DNA of 64,000 nucleotides from Burkholderiales bacterium 39-55-53. Its GTDB lineage: Bacteria; Pseudomonadota; Gammaproteobacteria; Burkholderiales; Burkholderiaceae_C. The notes beneath the pieces are model-generated. The model was not told the origin of the DNA and searched no databases. It was given only the letters and a program-made list of their open reading frames with translations. This document shows, piece by piece, positions 32,196-41,695 of the stretch; within the stretch, counting starts at the first letter, position 1; each line of letters begins with the position of its first letter. The DNA lies in contig NCJK01000001.1 of assembly GCA_002282445.1 (NCBI GenBank), forward strand, positions 1-64,000, in the 5' to 3' direction. Position numbers and translations under genes: made by a program.

Positions 32196-34193
32196 TTAAG
32201 GACGTGTTTTGTAAAACGTGATGGGCGACTCAGCCATCTCTTTGATGCGTTGGTTGAGCACCGACTTTTTCATCTTGCCCACCACATGCATCTCGCACGG
32301 CTTGCAGTCAAAACGCAGAGTGAGTTTTTCGCTGCCGTTGATCAGCATCAGCGGCTCGGCCTTGACTGTGCCTTGCACACCCGTCACGCCTTTGGCTTGT
32401 TTAGGGCACAGGCTCATGCTGAAGCGCACACAGTGTTTGGTGATCATCAAGCTGGCTTCGCCTAGCTCTTCGTGGCTCTCATAAGCGGCTTCAATCACTT
32501 TTACGCCGTGCTTGGCGTAGAAATCGTGCGCTTTTTGGTTGTAGACGTTGGCCAGATACGTGAGCGAGTCTTCGGGGTAGCTCACGGGGGGCTCAACGGC
32601 TGCGGCGCGTTGGGGGCGTTCATAAGCCTCTAAGCGCGCTTGTTCCAAGGCTGCAACAGCATCGCGGCGCAAAGCATTGAGTGAGGAGGCTGGTACAAAC
32701 CAAGGCTGGCTGATATTGATTTGCATGTTCAACACTTCAAAGACACTTGCGCCAAATTTGCTCAGGTGTTCGCGCAAGCTGGCGTCGTTGCGTACCGCAT
32801 CATTAGCAGGTTCTTTGGTGCAGCTCAGAGTCGCGCTGGCCGTGTGGCCGTCTTCATCGGTGAGCTTGAGCTCGAACCCTTGCGGGGTTTCAGCAAACTC
32901 CACCCATGCGCCAATGCGGCGTTCGCTAGAGGTTTTCTCAAGCCCGCGCACCCAATCCATGTCGCGGTTGCGGTTGATGACCATGCCCGCGCGCAAATCG
33001 CGAAAGCCTTCAATCGGGTCTTTGGGGTACAAGCGCCACACGCCCTTTTTGGGGCTGGGCTCTGCGCGGTTGATGGCTACGCCCACCAGTTCTTTTTGCA
33101 GGTCGTAGTAGCAAAGGCCATCGCCGTTGTGCAGCACAGCGGCTTTATCGTAAGGCTGAACTTCCAGCCAATTAGTACCTGTGCCCATCACTTCGCCCAA
33201 CACAATGCCGGGGTTTTTGGGCGAGTCAAACGCACCGATGTCCTCTTTGCGGCCTTGCACAAAGTAGTCGGTGAACTCGCGGTTGAAGTTTTGTTCGGGG
33301 TTCGGCGTGAAGTACAGCGTGGTGTTGCCACTCGATGCACGACTGAGCGGTGGACGCTCGGGGTCGGCCGAGTATTGACGGGCTTCAATCAGCTCGTCCA
33401 TCAACACACGGTAGTGGCCGGTGATGTTCTTCACATAAGCCATGTCTTTGTAGCGGCCTTCGATCTTGAAGCTGCGTACACCCGCATCCACCAAGGCAGC
33501 GAGGTTCTCGCTTTGGTTGTTGTCTTTCATCGAGAGCACATGCTTGTCGTGCGCAATGAAGCGACCTTGGGCATCGGTGACGTGATAGGGCAGGCGGCAG
33601 GCTTGGCTGCAGTCGCCTCGGTTGGCGCTGCGGCCGGTGTGGGCATGGCTGATGAAGCATTGGCCGCTGTAAGCCACACACAAAGCGCCATGGACAAAAA
33701 ACTCCAGCTTGCAACGCTCAGCGTCGAGCACATCGTGGATGGCTTTGATCTGCGGTAGTGTCAGCTCGCGGGCCAACACGATTTGCGAGAAGCCCACGTC
33801 TTGCATGAACTTGGCTTTTTCAGGCGTGCGAATGTCGGTTTGCGTGCTGGCGTGTAACTGGATGGGCGGCAAGTCCATTTCCAGAAATGCCATGTCCTGC
33901 ACGATCAGTACATCCGCGCCTGCGCGGTACACATCCCAAGCCATTTTCTGCGCGGCTTCTAGCTCGTCATCGCGCAAGATGGTGTTGAGGGTGATGAAAA
34001 TTTTGCTGTTGAAGCGGTGTGCTTGTTTGCACAAGCGTTCAATGTCTTGCAAGGTGTTAGAGGCGCTGGCTCGCGCACCAAAGGCTGGGGCTCCGATATA
34101 CACCGCATCTGCGCCGTGGTGAATGGCGGCAATGCCGATGTCGGCATCACGCGCAGGCGCAAGCAGTTCGAGTTGGTGGTTGAGCAAAGACAT
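32196..34193 (-). CDS. rlhA: U32-family 23S rRNA C2501 hydroxylation protein RlhA
   Basis: 665 residues; E. coli RlhA (YdcP) has about 653. RlhA is needed to hydroxylate C2501 of 23S rRNA. The N-terminal TIM-barrel-like U32 domain begins LLAPARDADIGIAAIHHGADAVYIGAP. The iron-sulfur cysteine cluster is in GALCVAYSGQCFISHAHTGRSANRG, then GDCSQACRLPY, around residues 175-210. The collagenase-like C-terminal extension includes FDCKPCEMHV near the end. Older annotation would call it a collagenase-like peptidase. A GATAAT box sits seven bases before the ATG, just past the terminator of the upstream operon. Confidence 0.9.
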   Translation of the reverse strand: MSLLNHQLELLAPARDADIGIAAIHHGADAVYIGAPAFGARASASNTLQDIERLCKQAHRFNSKIFITLNTILRDDELEAAQKMAWDVYRAGADVLIVQDMAFLEMDLPPIQLHASTQTDIRTPEKAKFMQDVGFSQIVLARELTLPQIKAIHDVLDAERCKLEFFVHGALCVAYSGQCFISHAHTGRSANRGDCSQACRLPYHVTDAQGRFIAHDKHVLSMKDNNQSENLAALVDAGVRSFKIEGRYKDMAYVKNITGHYRVLMDELIEARQYSADPERPPLSRASSGNTTLYFTPNPEQNFNREFTDYFVQGRKEDIGAFDSPKNPGIVLGEVMGTGTNWLEVQPYDKAAVLHNGDGLCYYDLQKELVGVAINRAEPSPKKGVWRLYPKDPIEGFRDLRAGMVINRNRDMDWVRGLEKTSSERRIGAWVEFAETPQGFELKLTDEDGHTASATLSCTKEPANDAVRNDASLREHLSKFGASVFEVLNMQINISQPWFVPASSLNALRRDAVAALEQARLEAYERPQRAAAVEPPVSYPEDSLTYLANVYNQKAHDFYAKHGVKVIEAAYESHEELGEASLMITKHCVRFSMSLCPKQAKGVTGVQGTVKAEPLMLINGSEKLTLRFDCKPCEMHVVGKMKKSVLNQRIKEMAESPITFYKTRP

Positions 34194-34200
34194 AGTGCGA

Positions 34201-34206
34201 ATTATC
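34201..34206 (-). promoter_or_regulatory. GATAAT -10 box seven bases before rlhA ATG
   Basis: Reads TAGATAAT on the minus strand, then seven bases to ATG 34193. It lies immediately after the U-tract of the previous operon's terminator, so a new transcript most likely begins here. Confidence 0.5.
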
Positions 34207-34236
34207 TAGAAAAACAAAAGCGGCCCGAAGGCCGCT
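34205..34236 (-). terminator. Intrinsic terminator with a cUUCGg tetraloop
   Basis: On the minus strand: AGCGGCC-TTCG-GGCCGCT followed by TTTTGTTTTT. A seven-base-pair GC stem closed by an extra-stable UUCG loop, then a T-tract. It ends the selO-to-peptidylprolyl-isomerase operon. Confidence 0.92.
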
Positions 34237-34259
34237 GTGTGCTTGAGGCAAAGGCTGAG

Positions 34260-35042
34260 TTACTCGACCTTGGCTTTGGCGCGCAATTCTTGCTGGAAGG
34301 TGGCCAAGCGTTGCTGTGTCATTTGTTGCACGATTTGTGGCTTCACATCTGCCAAAGGTGGCAACTGGGCTTCGCGAACGTCGTCCAAGCGAATGATGTG
34401 AAAACCAAACTGGCTTTGCACAGGTGCAGACACTTGGCCCTTGTTCAAAGCAACCATCGCGTCAGAGAACTCTTTGACGTAGTTGCCAGGAGCAGCCCAA
34501 TCAAGGTCGCCACCGTTGGCACCTGAACCTGGGTCTTTGGACTGCTTTTTGGCGATGTCTTCAAACTTGCCGCCCTTTTTCAGGCTGGCAAGGATGGCAT
34601 CGGCTTGGGCTTGCGTTTCCACCAAAATGTGGCGAGCACGGTACTCTTTGCCACCGTTGGCTGCGACGAACTTGTCGTATTCGGCTTGAACGTCCGCGTC
34701 CGTCACAGCTGCCGTCTTTTGGAACTCAGCAAACAACTCGCGGATCAAAATGGTTTGACGGGCGAGCTCAATTTGCGATTTGTATTCTTCAGACGCATCC
34801 AAACCGCGCTTTTGGGCTTCTTGCATGAAGACTTCGCGAGCAATGACTTCTTCTTTGATTTGGGCTTCAACCTCTGGGTTGATGGGGCGGCCAGAGCGAG
34901 CAACTTGCTGCTTCAAAGCTTCCACACGGCTGCTAGGCACAGCTTTGCCATTGACGATGGCGATGTTTTGAGCGTTCACGCCCATGCTGAAAGCCGCGAA
35001 CGTAGCGGCTGCAACAGCGGTCCAAATCATTTGTTTTTTCAT
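34260..35042 (-). CDS. Periplasmic parvulin-type peptidylprolyl isomerase
   Basis: 260 residues. A classic Sec signal peptide (MKKQMIWTAVAAATFAAFSMGVNAQN, probable cut after NAQ or nearby) sends it to the periplasm. The N-terminal helical chaperone part (about 30-125) resembles SurA/PrsA-type folding factors. A rotamase domain follows from about residue 130 (YRARHILVETQAQADAIL, DPGSGANGGDLDWAAPGNY, VQSQFGFHIIRLDDVRE), with the usual FGxHIIxL end. It should help outer-membrane proteins fold. It lies eight bases after bolA and is last in its operon, followed by a strong terminator. Confidence 0.9.
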   Translation of the reverse strand: MKKQMIWTAVAAATFAAFSMGVNAQNIAIVNGKAVPSSRVEALKQQVARSGRPINPEVEAQIKEEVIAREVFMQEAQKRGLDASEEYKSQIELARQTILIRELFAEFQKTAAVTDADVQAEYDKFVAANGGKEYRARHILVETQAQADAILASLKKGGKFEDIAKKQSKDPGSGANGGDLDWAAPGNYVKEFSDAMVALNKGQVSAPVQSQFGFHIIRLDDVREAQLPPLADVKPQIVQQMTQQRLATFQQELRAKAKVE

Positions 35043-35050
35043 GTCAGGTC

Positions 35051-35320
35051 TCAGGGGTTTTCAATGACTTCGATGGCCAAGGCATGCAGGCCTTGATCCA
35101 TATATTCTTGCAATGCATCATACACAAGGCGATGGCGGGCAACCCTCGATTTACCAGTGAAAACAGGACTTTCGATGCGAACGCGAAAATGTGTTCCCGA
35201 GCCGCTGTCATTAGCCCCCACATGGCCTGCATGCGCTGCGCTTTCGTCTAAAACTTCAAGAAAAACGGGGTTTAAACGTTCTTGTAATCGCTGTGTCAGC
35301 GCTTGTGCGGAAAAGTTCAC
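35051..35320 (-). CDS. bolA: BolA family protein
   Basis: 89 residues from GTG 35320. The frame is open further upstream, but this start gives a GTGA overlap with yciB and the proper family length. BolA proteins pair with monothiol glutaredoxins in iron-sulfur and redox control, and some bind DNA. Features: the N-terminal helix ALTQRLQERLNPVFLEVLDES, then SGTHFRVRIESPVFTGKSRVARHRLVYDAL, which contains the invariant His of BolA (RHRLVY), and a final helix GLHALAIEVIE. Its place between yciB and the peptidylprolyl isomerase is shared, as I recall, with other Burkholderiales. Confidence 0.88.
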   Translation of the reverse strand: MNFSAQALTQRLQERLNPVFLEVLDESAAHAGHVGANDSGSGTHFRVRIESPVFTGKSRVARHRLVYDALQEYMDQGLHALAIEVIENP

Positions 35321-35862
35321 GCTTGATCCTCTGGTTGCTCTTTGATGAAACGGCTCATGTACACGCCTTGAGCAACGACAAAGACCAGCATCAGCCCCAA
35401 GCCACCGAACAGTTTGAAGCTCACCCAAGTGTCGGTGTCAAAGTGGTTGGCCACCCAAATGTTGATGCAGCCCATGACCGCGAAGAAACACGCCCAGCTG
35501 TGTAGCAACACACCCCAAGCGTGGTCTGGCAAAGTCACCTGAGCGCTCATGAACTTTTGGATGAAGTTGCGTTTGAACACATAGTGCCCAATCCACAGGG
35601 CAGAGGCCATGAGCCAATACAGCACAGTGGGCTTCCACTTGATGAAGGTTTCGTCTTGAGTAAGCAGTGTGGCTCCGCCAAACACCACGATGACGCCCAA
35701 GCTGACCCATTGCATGGGTTCCACAAACCCGTTTTTGCGCCACAGGTAGCCAATTTGCAGCACAGTAGCCGCAATCGCCACGGCTGTGGCGGCCATGATG
35801 CCCCAGGTTTTGAACGTGACGAAAAACAGAATGATGGGGAAGAAGTCGAGCAGTAATTTCAT
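35317..35862 (-). CDS. yciB: Inner-membrane septation/envelope protein YciB
   Basis: 181 residues with five or so membrane segments (for example 4-20, 26-42, 55-70, 78-95 and 125-170). It matches YciB (formerly IspZ/intracellular septation protein A), an inner-membrane protein linked to envelope synthesis and division. The start MKLLLDFFPIILFFVTFK and the motifs KWKPTVLYWLMA and NIWVANHFDTDTWVSFKLFG are diagnostic. An AATAAT box overlapping the msrB stop lies seven bases before the ATG. Its stop overlaps the bolA start by four bases. Confidence 0.93.
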   Translation of the reverse strand: MKLLLDFFPIILFFVTFKTWGIMAATAVAIAATVLQIGYLWRKNGFVEPMQWVSLGVIVVFGGATLLTQDETFIKWKPTVLYWLMASALWIGHYVFKRNFIQKFMSAQVTLPDHAWGVLLHSWACFFAVMGCINIWVANHFDTDTWVSFKLFGGLGLMLVFVVAQGVYMSRFIKEQPEDQA

Positions 35863-35870
35863 AAACGCAA

Positions 35871-36278
35871 TTATTTGTTAGGCACGAAGTCTAACGAAGC
35901 CGAGTTCATGCAGTAGCGCAGACCCGTAGGAGCAGGGCCATCGTTGAAGACATGGCCTAAGTGCGCGCCGCATTGGCTGCACACAGTTTCTACCCGCACC
36001 ATGCCGTGGCTGGTGTCGCGATGCTCGGCAATGGCTTCTTCGCTGGCAGCCGTGTGAAAGCTGGGCCAGCCGCAGCCCGCATCAAACTTGGTGGACGCGT
36101 CGAACAGCTTGGCGTCGCAGCAGATGCAGTGGTAGCTGCCGTTCTCCCAATGGTCTTCGTATTTGCCAGTGAAGGGGCGCTCGGTGGCAGCTTTGCGAGT
36201 GACTTCAAAGGCCACAGGTTCGGCATTTTTAGTGGCGAGCAGGGCGCGCCATTCTTGTTCTGTTTTTTCGATGGTCAT
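35871..36278 (-). CDS. msrB: Methionine-R-sulfoxide reductase MsrB
   Basis: 135 residues from ATG 36278, which overlaps the selO stop (ATGA). It reduces methionine-R-sulfoxide in proteins, repairing oxidative damage in the cytoplasm. Features: [28 protein letters not shown], giving two zinc cysteines and the GCGWPSF motif; [22 protein letters not shown], giving the other zinc pair; and [11 protein letters not shown] near the end, with catalytic Cys in RYCxN. The coupling to selO is notable because SelO is tied to redox stress. Confidence 0.95.
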   Translation of the reverse strand: MTIEKTEQEWRALLATKNAEPVAFEVTRKAATERPFTGKYEDHWENGSYHCICCDAKLFDASTKFDAGCGWPSFHTAASEEAIAEHRDTSHGMVRVETVCSQCGAHLGHVFNDGPAPTGLRYCMNSASLDFVPNK

Positions 36279-37786
36279 GAGGAGCAGCTGATTTCGATGG
36301 ACGATGCCCATTCTGGCGCAAGGCCAGCCCAAGCTTCGTAAGTGGGGTGTTCGTCAAAGGGGGTATGGAGCACATGCAGCAGGTCTTGCACCATCGCAAA
36401 GTGACCGGCTTTGGCTTGGCGAATGGCCAACTCGCCCAAGTGGTTGCGCAAAATGTACTTGGGGTTGGTGCGAAGCATGGTGTCGCCCGTGGCGAGACGA
36501 TTGGTAGCGCCTAAGCGGTCAAGGTAGCGAGCGCACCAAGCATCAAACACCTCGCGATGCATGAAGAGGTCGCGCACAGGCTCAAACGCATGGGTGCTGT
36601 GAGCTGATTCGCGCACGGCCACACTCAAGCGTCGCCAAAACACGGTGTAGTCCACACGGTCTTGTTGCAGGGCTTGCAGTAGGTCTTCGACCAATGCTCG
36701 GTCGCCTTCGTGTGCGCCGGATAGTGCCAGTTTGTCGCGCATGCGCTGGTCCATCGCCTCGGGGAAAGCTTGCTTGTAGCTCTCTAGCGCAGTCAAGGCA
36801 GGGGCTTGCTCGTCGATCAGCGGCATCAAAGCCTGACCAAGGCAGAACAAATTCCAGTAAGCAATTTGCGGCTGACGCGCATAGGCGTAGCGGCCTTGGT
36901 GGTCGGAGTGGTTGCAAATGTGGTTGGCATCGAACCCATCCAAATACTGGAATGGGCCATAGTCCAACGTGAGGCCGAGCACACTCATGTTGTCGGTGTT
37001 CATCACGCCGTGGCAAAAGCCCACGGCTTGCCACTGGGCCATCAGTGCGGCGGTGCGCTGGGTGACTTCATGCAGCAAGGCCACATAGCGATCAGCGCCT
37101 TGTTTGTCTTGTATCTCTGGGAAATGTGCGCTCACCACATGGTCGGCCAAGGCGCGCAATTCGTCAATTTGGCCGTTTGATGCGAAATGCTCAAAGTGGC
37201 CAAAGCGCACAAAGCTTGGGGCAACACGGGTCACCACCGCTGCAGTTTCTATTTCTTCACGTCGCACATGGGCGGGCGAGCCCGTCACGCACAAGGCACG
37301 CGTGGTGGGTATGCCCAGACCGTGCATGGCCTCGCTGGCCAAAAACTCGCGAATGCTCGACCTCAACACCGCGCGGCCATCGCCTCGGCGAGAGTAGGGC
37401 GTGGGTCCTGCGCCTTTGAGCTGAAGCTCTTGCAGACCCTTGGGCGTTTTTATAGCGCCTAAGTTCAATGCTCGGCCATCTCCGAGTTGCCCAGCCCATT
37501 GGCCAAACTGGTGGCCGCTGTAGACACTGGCGTATGTGGCGCTGTTCTCAGGCAGCGCATTGCCCGTGAGTAGATCTAGCGCGTCTTGCTGCTGCCAAAG
37601 CTCAGGGGGCAAGCCCAGTTCACCTCGCAAGCTGTCGTTGCAGCCTACCCAATGGGCGGAGGGTAAGGGCGTGGGCTCGGTGGGTGTGGCGAACGCTGCA
37701 CCAAGAGAAGCAAACCCAGCCTCAGACGCTTTGAGCCAAGCTAGCTCGGCAGTTGGTGTGGCGGGACGGTGAAACATGGCCTGCAT
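36275..37786 (-). CDS. selO: Protein adenylyltransferase SelO (YdiU family)
   Basis: 503 residues from ATG 37786 (MQAMFHRP); ATG 37777 is equally possible. SelO is a pseudokinase-fold enzyme that transfers AMP to protein Ser/Thr/Tyr, with effects on redox proteins. Family motifs: [18 protein letters not shown], the nucleotide loop; [22 protein letters not shown] with binding Lys and Arg; [20 protein letters not shown]; and [20 protein letters not shown] with the metal Asn and Asp. Length is near the bacterial norm (478 in E. coli). It heads the selO-msrB-yciB-bolA-isomerase operon and is divergent from the fatty-acid operon. Confidence 0.93.
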   Translation of the reverse strand: MQAMFHRPATPTAELAWLKASEAGFASLGAAFATPTEPTPLPSAHWVGCNDSLRGELGLPPELWQQQDALDLLTGNALPENSATYASVYSGHQFGQWAGQLGDGRALNLGAIKTPKGLQELQLKGAGPTPYSRRGDGRAVLRSSIREFLASEAMHGLGIPTTRALCVTGSPAHVRREEIETAAVVTRVAPSFVRFGHFEHFASNGQIDELRALADHVVSAHFPEIQDKQGADRYVALLHEVTQRTAALMAQWQAVGFCHGVMNTDNMSVLGLTLDYGPFQYLDGFDANHICNHSDHQGRYAYARQPQIAYWNLFCLGQALMPLIDEQAPALTALESYKQAFPEAMDQRMRDKLALSGAHEGDRALVEDLLQALQQDRVDYTVFWRRLSVAVRESAHSTHAFEPVRDLFMHREVFDAWCARYLDRLGATNRLATGDTMLRTNPKYILRNHLGELAIRQAKAGHFAMVQDLLHVLHTPFDEHPTYEAWAGLAPEWASSIEISCSS

Positions 37787-37812
37787 TGTGTCGGGTAATC
37801 CATAGGCTGGTT

Positions 37813-37833
37813 TTTTGTGGGCTTTCCACAAAA
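37813..37833. promoter_or_regulatory. Perfect inverted repeat before the fatty-acid operon
   Basis: TTTTGTGG-GCTTT-CCACAAAA: two perfect eight-base arms around five bases, in the divergent spacer between selO and the acyl-CoA ligase gene. It could be an operator for the fatty-acid operon or for selO. No regulator gene lies nearby. Confidence 0.45.
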
Positions 37834-37902
37834 CGCCTAAAGTGTTGGCACAATAGTTAAAAAAGCACGACCGTGCGAAAAGCAAAAAAGCGAGGAGACA
37901 CC

Positions 37903-39543
37903 ATGTTAGGACTGATGCAAGACCAACCCCTGCTGATATCAGGATTGATTGAATATGCAGACAAACACCATGGCGATGGTGAAATCGTATCCCGTCGTGT
38001 AGAGGGCGACATCCACCGCTACACCTGGTCTGATGTGGCCCGGCGCTCTCGCCAAGTGGCTCATGCGCTGGATGGCATGAAACTGGGTTTCAGCGACCGT
38101 GTGGCCACCATCGCTTGGAACGGCTACCGTCATCTCGAACTGTACTTTGGTGTCAGTGGTTCTGGCCGCGTGTTGCACACCATCAATCCGCGCTTGCACC
38201 CAGACCAAATTGCATGGATTGCCAACCATGCTGAAGACCAAGTGGTCTGCTTTGACATGACCTTCTTGCCCATCGTCCAAGCGGTGCACAGCAAATGCAC
38301 CACAGTCAAACACTGGGTGGCCCTGTGCGATGCCGACAAACTGCCTGCAGACACTGGCATTCCTAACCTCCTCAGCTACGAAGCGTGGATGGGCAATCAA
38401 AGCACAAGCTACCAATGGCCGGTGTTCGATGAAAACACAGCTTCAAGCATGTGTTACACCAGCGGAACCACGGGCAACCCCAAAGCCGCGCTCTACAGCC
38501 ACCGCTCCACCACCTTGCATGCCTATGCTGCGGCGTTACCCGATGTGATGTGCATTTCTGCACGGGATGCCATCTTGCCTGTCGTACCCATGTTTCACGT
38601 CAATGCATGGGGCATCCCTTACAGCGCGGCGCTCACAGGCGCCAAACTCGTGTTCCCAGGCCCTGGCATGGACGGCAAGTCGGTGTACGAGATGATTGAG
38701 AACGAGGGCGTCACCTATGCCGCAGGCGTGCCCACCGTGTGGCAAATGTTGCTGGGTTACATGAAGCCAAATGGTTTGAAGTTCTCGACGTTGAAGCGCA
38801 CAGTCATCGGTGGATCGGCATGCCCACCCGCCATGATTGATGCCTTCCGTGAAGACTTCGGCGTGGAAGTCTTGCACGCGTGGGGAATGACCGAGCTCAG
38901 CCCTCTAGGCACTTTGTGCACCTTGAAGAACAAACATCTCAAGCTACCCAAAGAAGAGCAAATGAAATTGCTGATGAAGCAAGGTCGCGCCATTTATGGC
39001 GTGGACATGAAGATCATCAACGAGATGGGCGACGCGCAACCCCATGATGGCAAAGCCTACGGCGACTTGCTGGTGCGCGGCCCTTGGGTGGTGGCCAATT
39101 ACTACAAAGGCGAGGGCAATCCGCTGGTCAAAGACAAAGACGGCCTAGATTGGTTCCCCACAGGCGACGTCGCCACCATCGACGCCGATGGTTTCATGCA
39201 GATCACGGACCGAAGCAAAGACGTCATCAAGTCGGGCGGTGAATGGATCAGCTCGATTGACATTGAAAACATCGCCGTTGCACACCCCTCTGTGGCGATG
39301 GCGGCTTGCATTGGCGTGGCTCACCCTAAGTGGGACGAACGCCCCATCGTGGCGGTGGTGAAAAAGCCAGATGTGCAAGTTAGCCGTGAAGAACTGCTGG
39401 CTTTCTACGAAGGAAAAACAGCCAAGTGGCAAATTCCAGACGATGTGGTGTTTGTCGATGCCATCCCAATTGGGGCCACCGGCAAGATGCTTAAAACCAA
39501 ATTAAGAGAGCAGCTCAAAGACTACAAGCTGCCCACCGTTTAA
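37903..39543 (+). CDS. Acyl-CoA synthetase (fatty-acid CoA ligase)
   Basis: 546 residues from ATG 37903, with GAGGAG six to eleven bases upstream. It activates a fatty acid to its CoA thioester using ATP. The AMP-binding motif [18 protein letters not shown] is near residue 183; [14 protein letters not shown] near 325 and [31 protein letters not shown] near 420-450 are standard; and the catalytic Lys is in [13 protein letters not shown] near the C-terminus. Length and motifs fit medium/long-chain and DmdB-type ligases; the exact chain length cannot be told. It opens an eight-gene operon. Confidence 0.9.
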   Translation: MLGLMQDQPLLISGLIEYADKHHGDGEIVSRRVEGDIHRYTWSDVARRSRQVAHALDGMKLGFSDRVATIAWNGYRHLELYFGVSGSGRVLHTINPRLHPDQIAWIANHAEDQVVCFDMTFLPIVQAVHSKCTTVKHWVALCDADKLPADTGIPNLLSYEAWMGNQSTSYQWPVFDENTASSMCYTSGTTGNPKAALYSHRSTTLHAYAAALPDVMCISARDAILPVVPMFHVNAWGIPYSAALTGAKLVFPGPGMDGKSVYEMIENEGVTYAAGVPTVWQMLLGYMKPNGLKFSTLKRTVIGGSACPPAMIDAFREDFGVEVLHAWGMTELSPLGTLCTLKNKHLKLPKEEQMKLLMKQGRAIYGVDMKIINEMGDAQPHDGKAYGDLLVRGPWVVANYYKGEGNPLVKDKDGLDWFPTGDVATIDADGFMQITDRSKDVIKSGGEWISSIDIENIAVAHPSVAMAACIGVAHPKWDERPIVAVVKKPDVQVSREELLAFYEGKTAKWQIPDDVVFVDAIPIGATGKMLKTKLREQLKDYKLPTV

Positions 39544-39574
39544 CCCGACCAATTCGTTTAAAGAAGGAAATGCA

Positions 39575-41674
39575 ATGAGTGCAGACTACCAAGTACACGG
39601 CGATGTTGCTGTGATCACTTTGAATAACCCGCCTGTCAATGGCATGGGGCTCGAGACTCGACGCGCCGTTGTGGCCGGCATTGCGCAAGCCCAAGCCGAC
39701 GCAGCGGTCAAAGCCGTGGTGATTACAGGCCACGGCAAAGCCTTCTGTGGCGGTGCAGATGTGCGCGAGTTTGGTTCGCCCAAGGCCTTTCAAGAACCTA
39801 ACTTGCTCAGCGTGATCTCTTGCGTTGAAAACTGCAGCAAGCCTGTCGTGGCTGCCATGCACAGCGTGGCAATGGGCGGAGGCTTGGAATTGGCATTGGG
39901 TTGCCACTACCGTGTGTGCGCGCCAGACACCAGCATCAGCATGCCAGAAGTCAAGTTGGGGCTGATTCCTGGTGCAGGCGGCACACAACGCTTGCCACGC
40001 GCTTTGGGTGTGGAACCTGCTTTGAACATGATTGTGAGCGGGGAAGCCATCAAGAGCGACATGCTCAACATGTTGCCAGGCCAAAAGCTGTTTGACCAAA
40101 TGGCCATGTCTGCGCAAAGCCTGATGGACGAGGCCATTGCCTATGCCCGTGAAGTGGCCGATGTGCGCCCACTACCCAAAGTGCGTGACCTGCCTTGCAA
40201 GCACGCACAAGGCGACGCGTACTTTCAGTTCGCCCGCAATATGGTCAAGGGGATGGCCAAAAACTACCCCGCACCACCCAAAGGCGTGGACGCTGTGGAA
40301 ATGGCCACCAAGAAGAAATTTGACGAAGGCATGATGTACGAGCGCGAGCAGTTCATCAACCTGATGTGGACGCCTGAAAGCCGTGCTTTGCGCCACTTGT
40401 TTGGCGCACAACGTGCGGCCAGCAAGATAGCCGATGTACCCAGCGACACGCCCGTGCGTGACATCAAACTCGTGGCCATGATTGGTGCGGGCACGATGGG
40501 TGGCGGCATTGCCATGAACTTCTTGAATGCAGGCATTGCAGTCAAGATGATTGAAACCAAGCAAGAAGCCTTGGACCGTGGCGTGGCCACGATCAAGAAA
40601 AACTACGAAGACCGCGTCAAAAAAGGCAAGCTCAAAGAAGACAAAGCCGCCCAGCGCATGGCGCTGCTCAGCACCACCCTGAGCTATGACGACATCAAAG
40701 ATGCCGACCTCGTGATTGAGGCTGTGTTTGAAGACATGGGCGTCAAAGAAGCGGTGTTCAAACAACTCGATGCGGTGATGAAACCGGGCGCGATTTTGGC
40801 GTCCAACACCTCGACTTTGGACCTGAACAAAATCGCCAGCTTCACCAAACGCCCGCAAGACGTGGTGGGCATGCACTTCTTCAGCCCTGCCAACGTGATG
40901 AAGTTGCTTGAGGTGGTGCGTGGCAAAGACACCGCCAAAGACGTGCTGGCCACTGTGATGGACGTGGCTAAGAAAATCAAGAAAATTGCTGTGCTCTCAG
41001 GCGTGTGTGATGGCTTCATTGGCAACCGCATGATTGAACAATACGGCCGTCAAGCCGGTTTCTTGCTCGACGAGGGTTGCACCCCCGCACAGGTCGACCG
41101 CGCCATTGAAAAATTTGGCTGGGCCATGGGCCCTTTCCGCATGGGCGACTTGGCAGGCAACGATATCGGCTGGGCGATCCGCAAACGCCGCTACCAAGAA
41201 CAACCCGACATGCGTTACAGCAAAACGGCCGACTTGTTGTGTGAACTGGGGCGTTTTGGCCAAAAGACAGGCGCAGGTTGGTACGACTACAAGCCAGGCA
41301 AGCGAGACGCGATCCCGAACAAAGACGTGGAGGCCATGATTGTCAAACACCGCGAATCGTTGGGCATCAAACCACGCAAGATCAGCGATGAAGAAATCGT
41401 GCAACGCCTCAATTTTGCTTTGGTGAACGAAGCTGCCCACATCTTGGAAGAGGGCATTGCCAGCAAGGCCAGCGACATCGACATGGTCTACATCAGCGGC
41501 TACGGCTTCCCCATCTTCCGTGGCGGCCCCATGAACTACGCCGACGAGTTGGGCCTGTTTAACGTGGTGCAAGCCATGCAGCGCTTTGCCACCAACCCCC
41601 ACGATGACGCCGAGTTTTGGAAGCCAGCACCTTTGCTCGCCAAGCTCGCCGCCGAAGGCAAAACCTTCAACTGA
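39575..41674 (+). CDS. Bifunctional enoyl-CoA hydratase/3-hydroxyacyl-CoA dehydrogenase
   Basis: 699 residues, a FadB/FadJ-type multifunctional enzyme. N-terminal hydratase domain (1-190): GHGKAFCGGADVREF is the oxyanion hole, and MGGGLELALGCHYRV and PEVKLGLIPGAGGTQRL hold the two Glu positions. Dehydrogenase domain: MIGAGTMGGGIAMNFLNAG near residue 305 binds NAD; SNTSTLDLNKIASF and GMHFFSPANVMKLLEVV hold the catalytic Ser and His; GFIGNRM follows. Two C-terminal dehydrogenase helices end the chain. It hydrates 2-enoyl-CoA and oxidises the product to 3-ketoacyl-CoA. AAGGAA precedes the ATG. It is 31 bases after the ligase and 21 before the thiolase. Confidence 0.93.
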   Translation: MSADYQVHGDVAVITLNNPPVNGMGLETRRAVVAGIAQAQADAAVKAVVITGHGKAFCGGADVREFGSPKAFQEPNLLSVISCVENCSKPVVAAMHSVAMGGGLELALGCHYRVCAPDTSISMPEVKLGLIPGAGGTQRLPRALGVEPALNMIVSGEAIKSDMLNMLPGQKLFDQMAMSAQSLMDEAIAYAREVADVRPLPKVRDLPCKHAQGDAYFQFARNMVKGMAKNYPAPPKGVDAVEMATKKKFDEGMMYEREQFINLMWTPESRALRHLFGAQRAASKIADVPSDTPVRDIKLVAMIGAGTMGGGIAMNFLNAGIAVKMIETKQEALDRGVATIKKNYEDRVKKGKLKEDKAAQRMALLSTTLSYDDIKDADLVIEAVFEDMGVKEAVFKQLDAVMKPGAILASNTSTLDLNKIASFTKRPQDVVGMHFFSPANVMKLLEVVRGKDTAKDVLATVMDVAKKIKKIAVLSGVCDGFIGNRMIEQYGRQAGFLLDEGCTPAQVDRAIEKFGWAMGPFRMGDLAGNDIGWAIRKRRYQEQPDMRYSKTADLLCELGRFGQKTGAGWYDYKPGKRDAIPNKDVEAMIVKHRESLGIKPRKISDEEIVQRLNFALVNEAAHILEEGIASKASDIDMVYISGYGFPIFRGGPMNYADELGLFNVVQAMQRFATNPHDDAEFWKPAPLLAKLAAEGKTFN

Positions 41675-41695
41675 ACACAGAATTAAGGAACCCCT

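Noticed and set aside
37841-37860. Sigma-54 promoter (TTGGCACAATAGTT) before the acyl-CoA ligase
   Set aside because: The -24 part matches TGGCAC, but the -12 GC element is missing.
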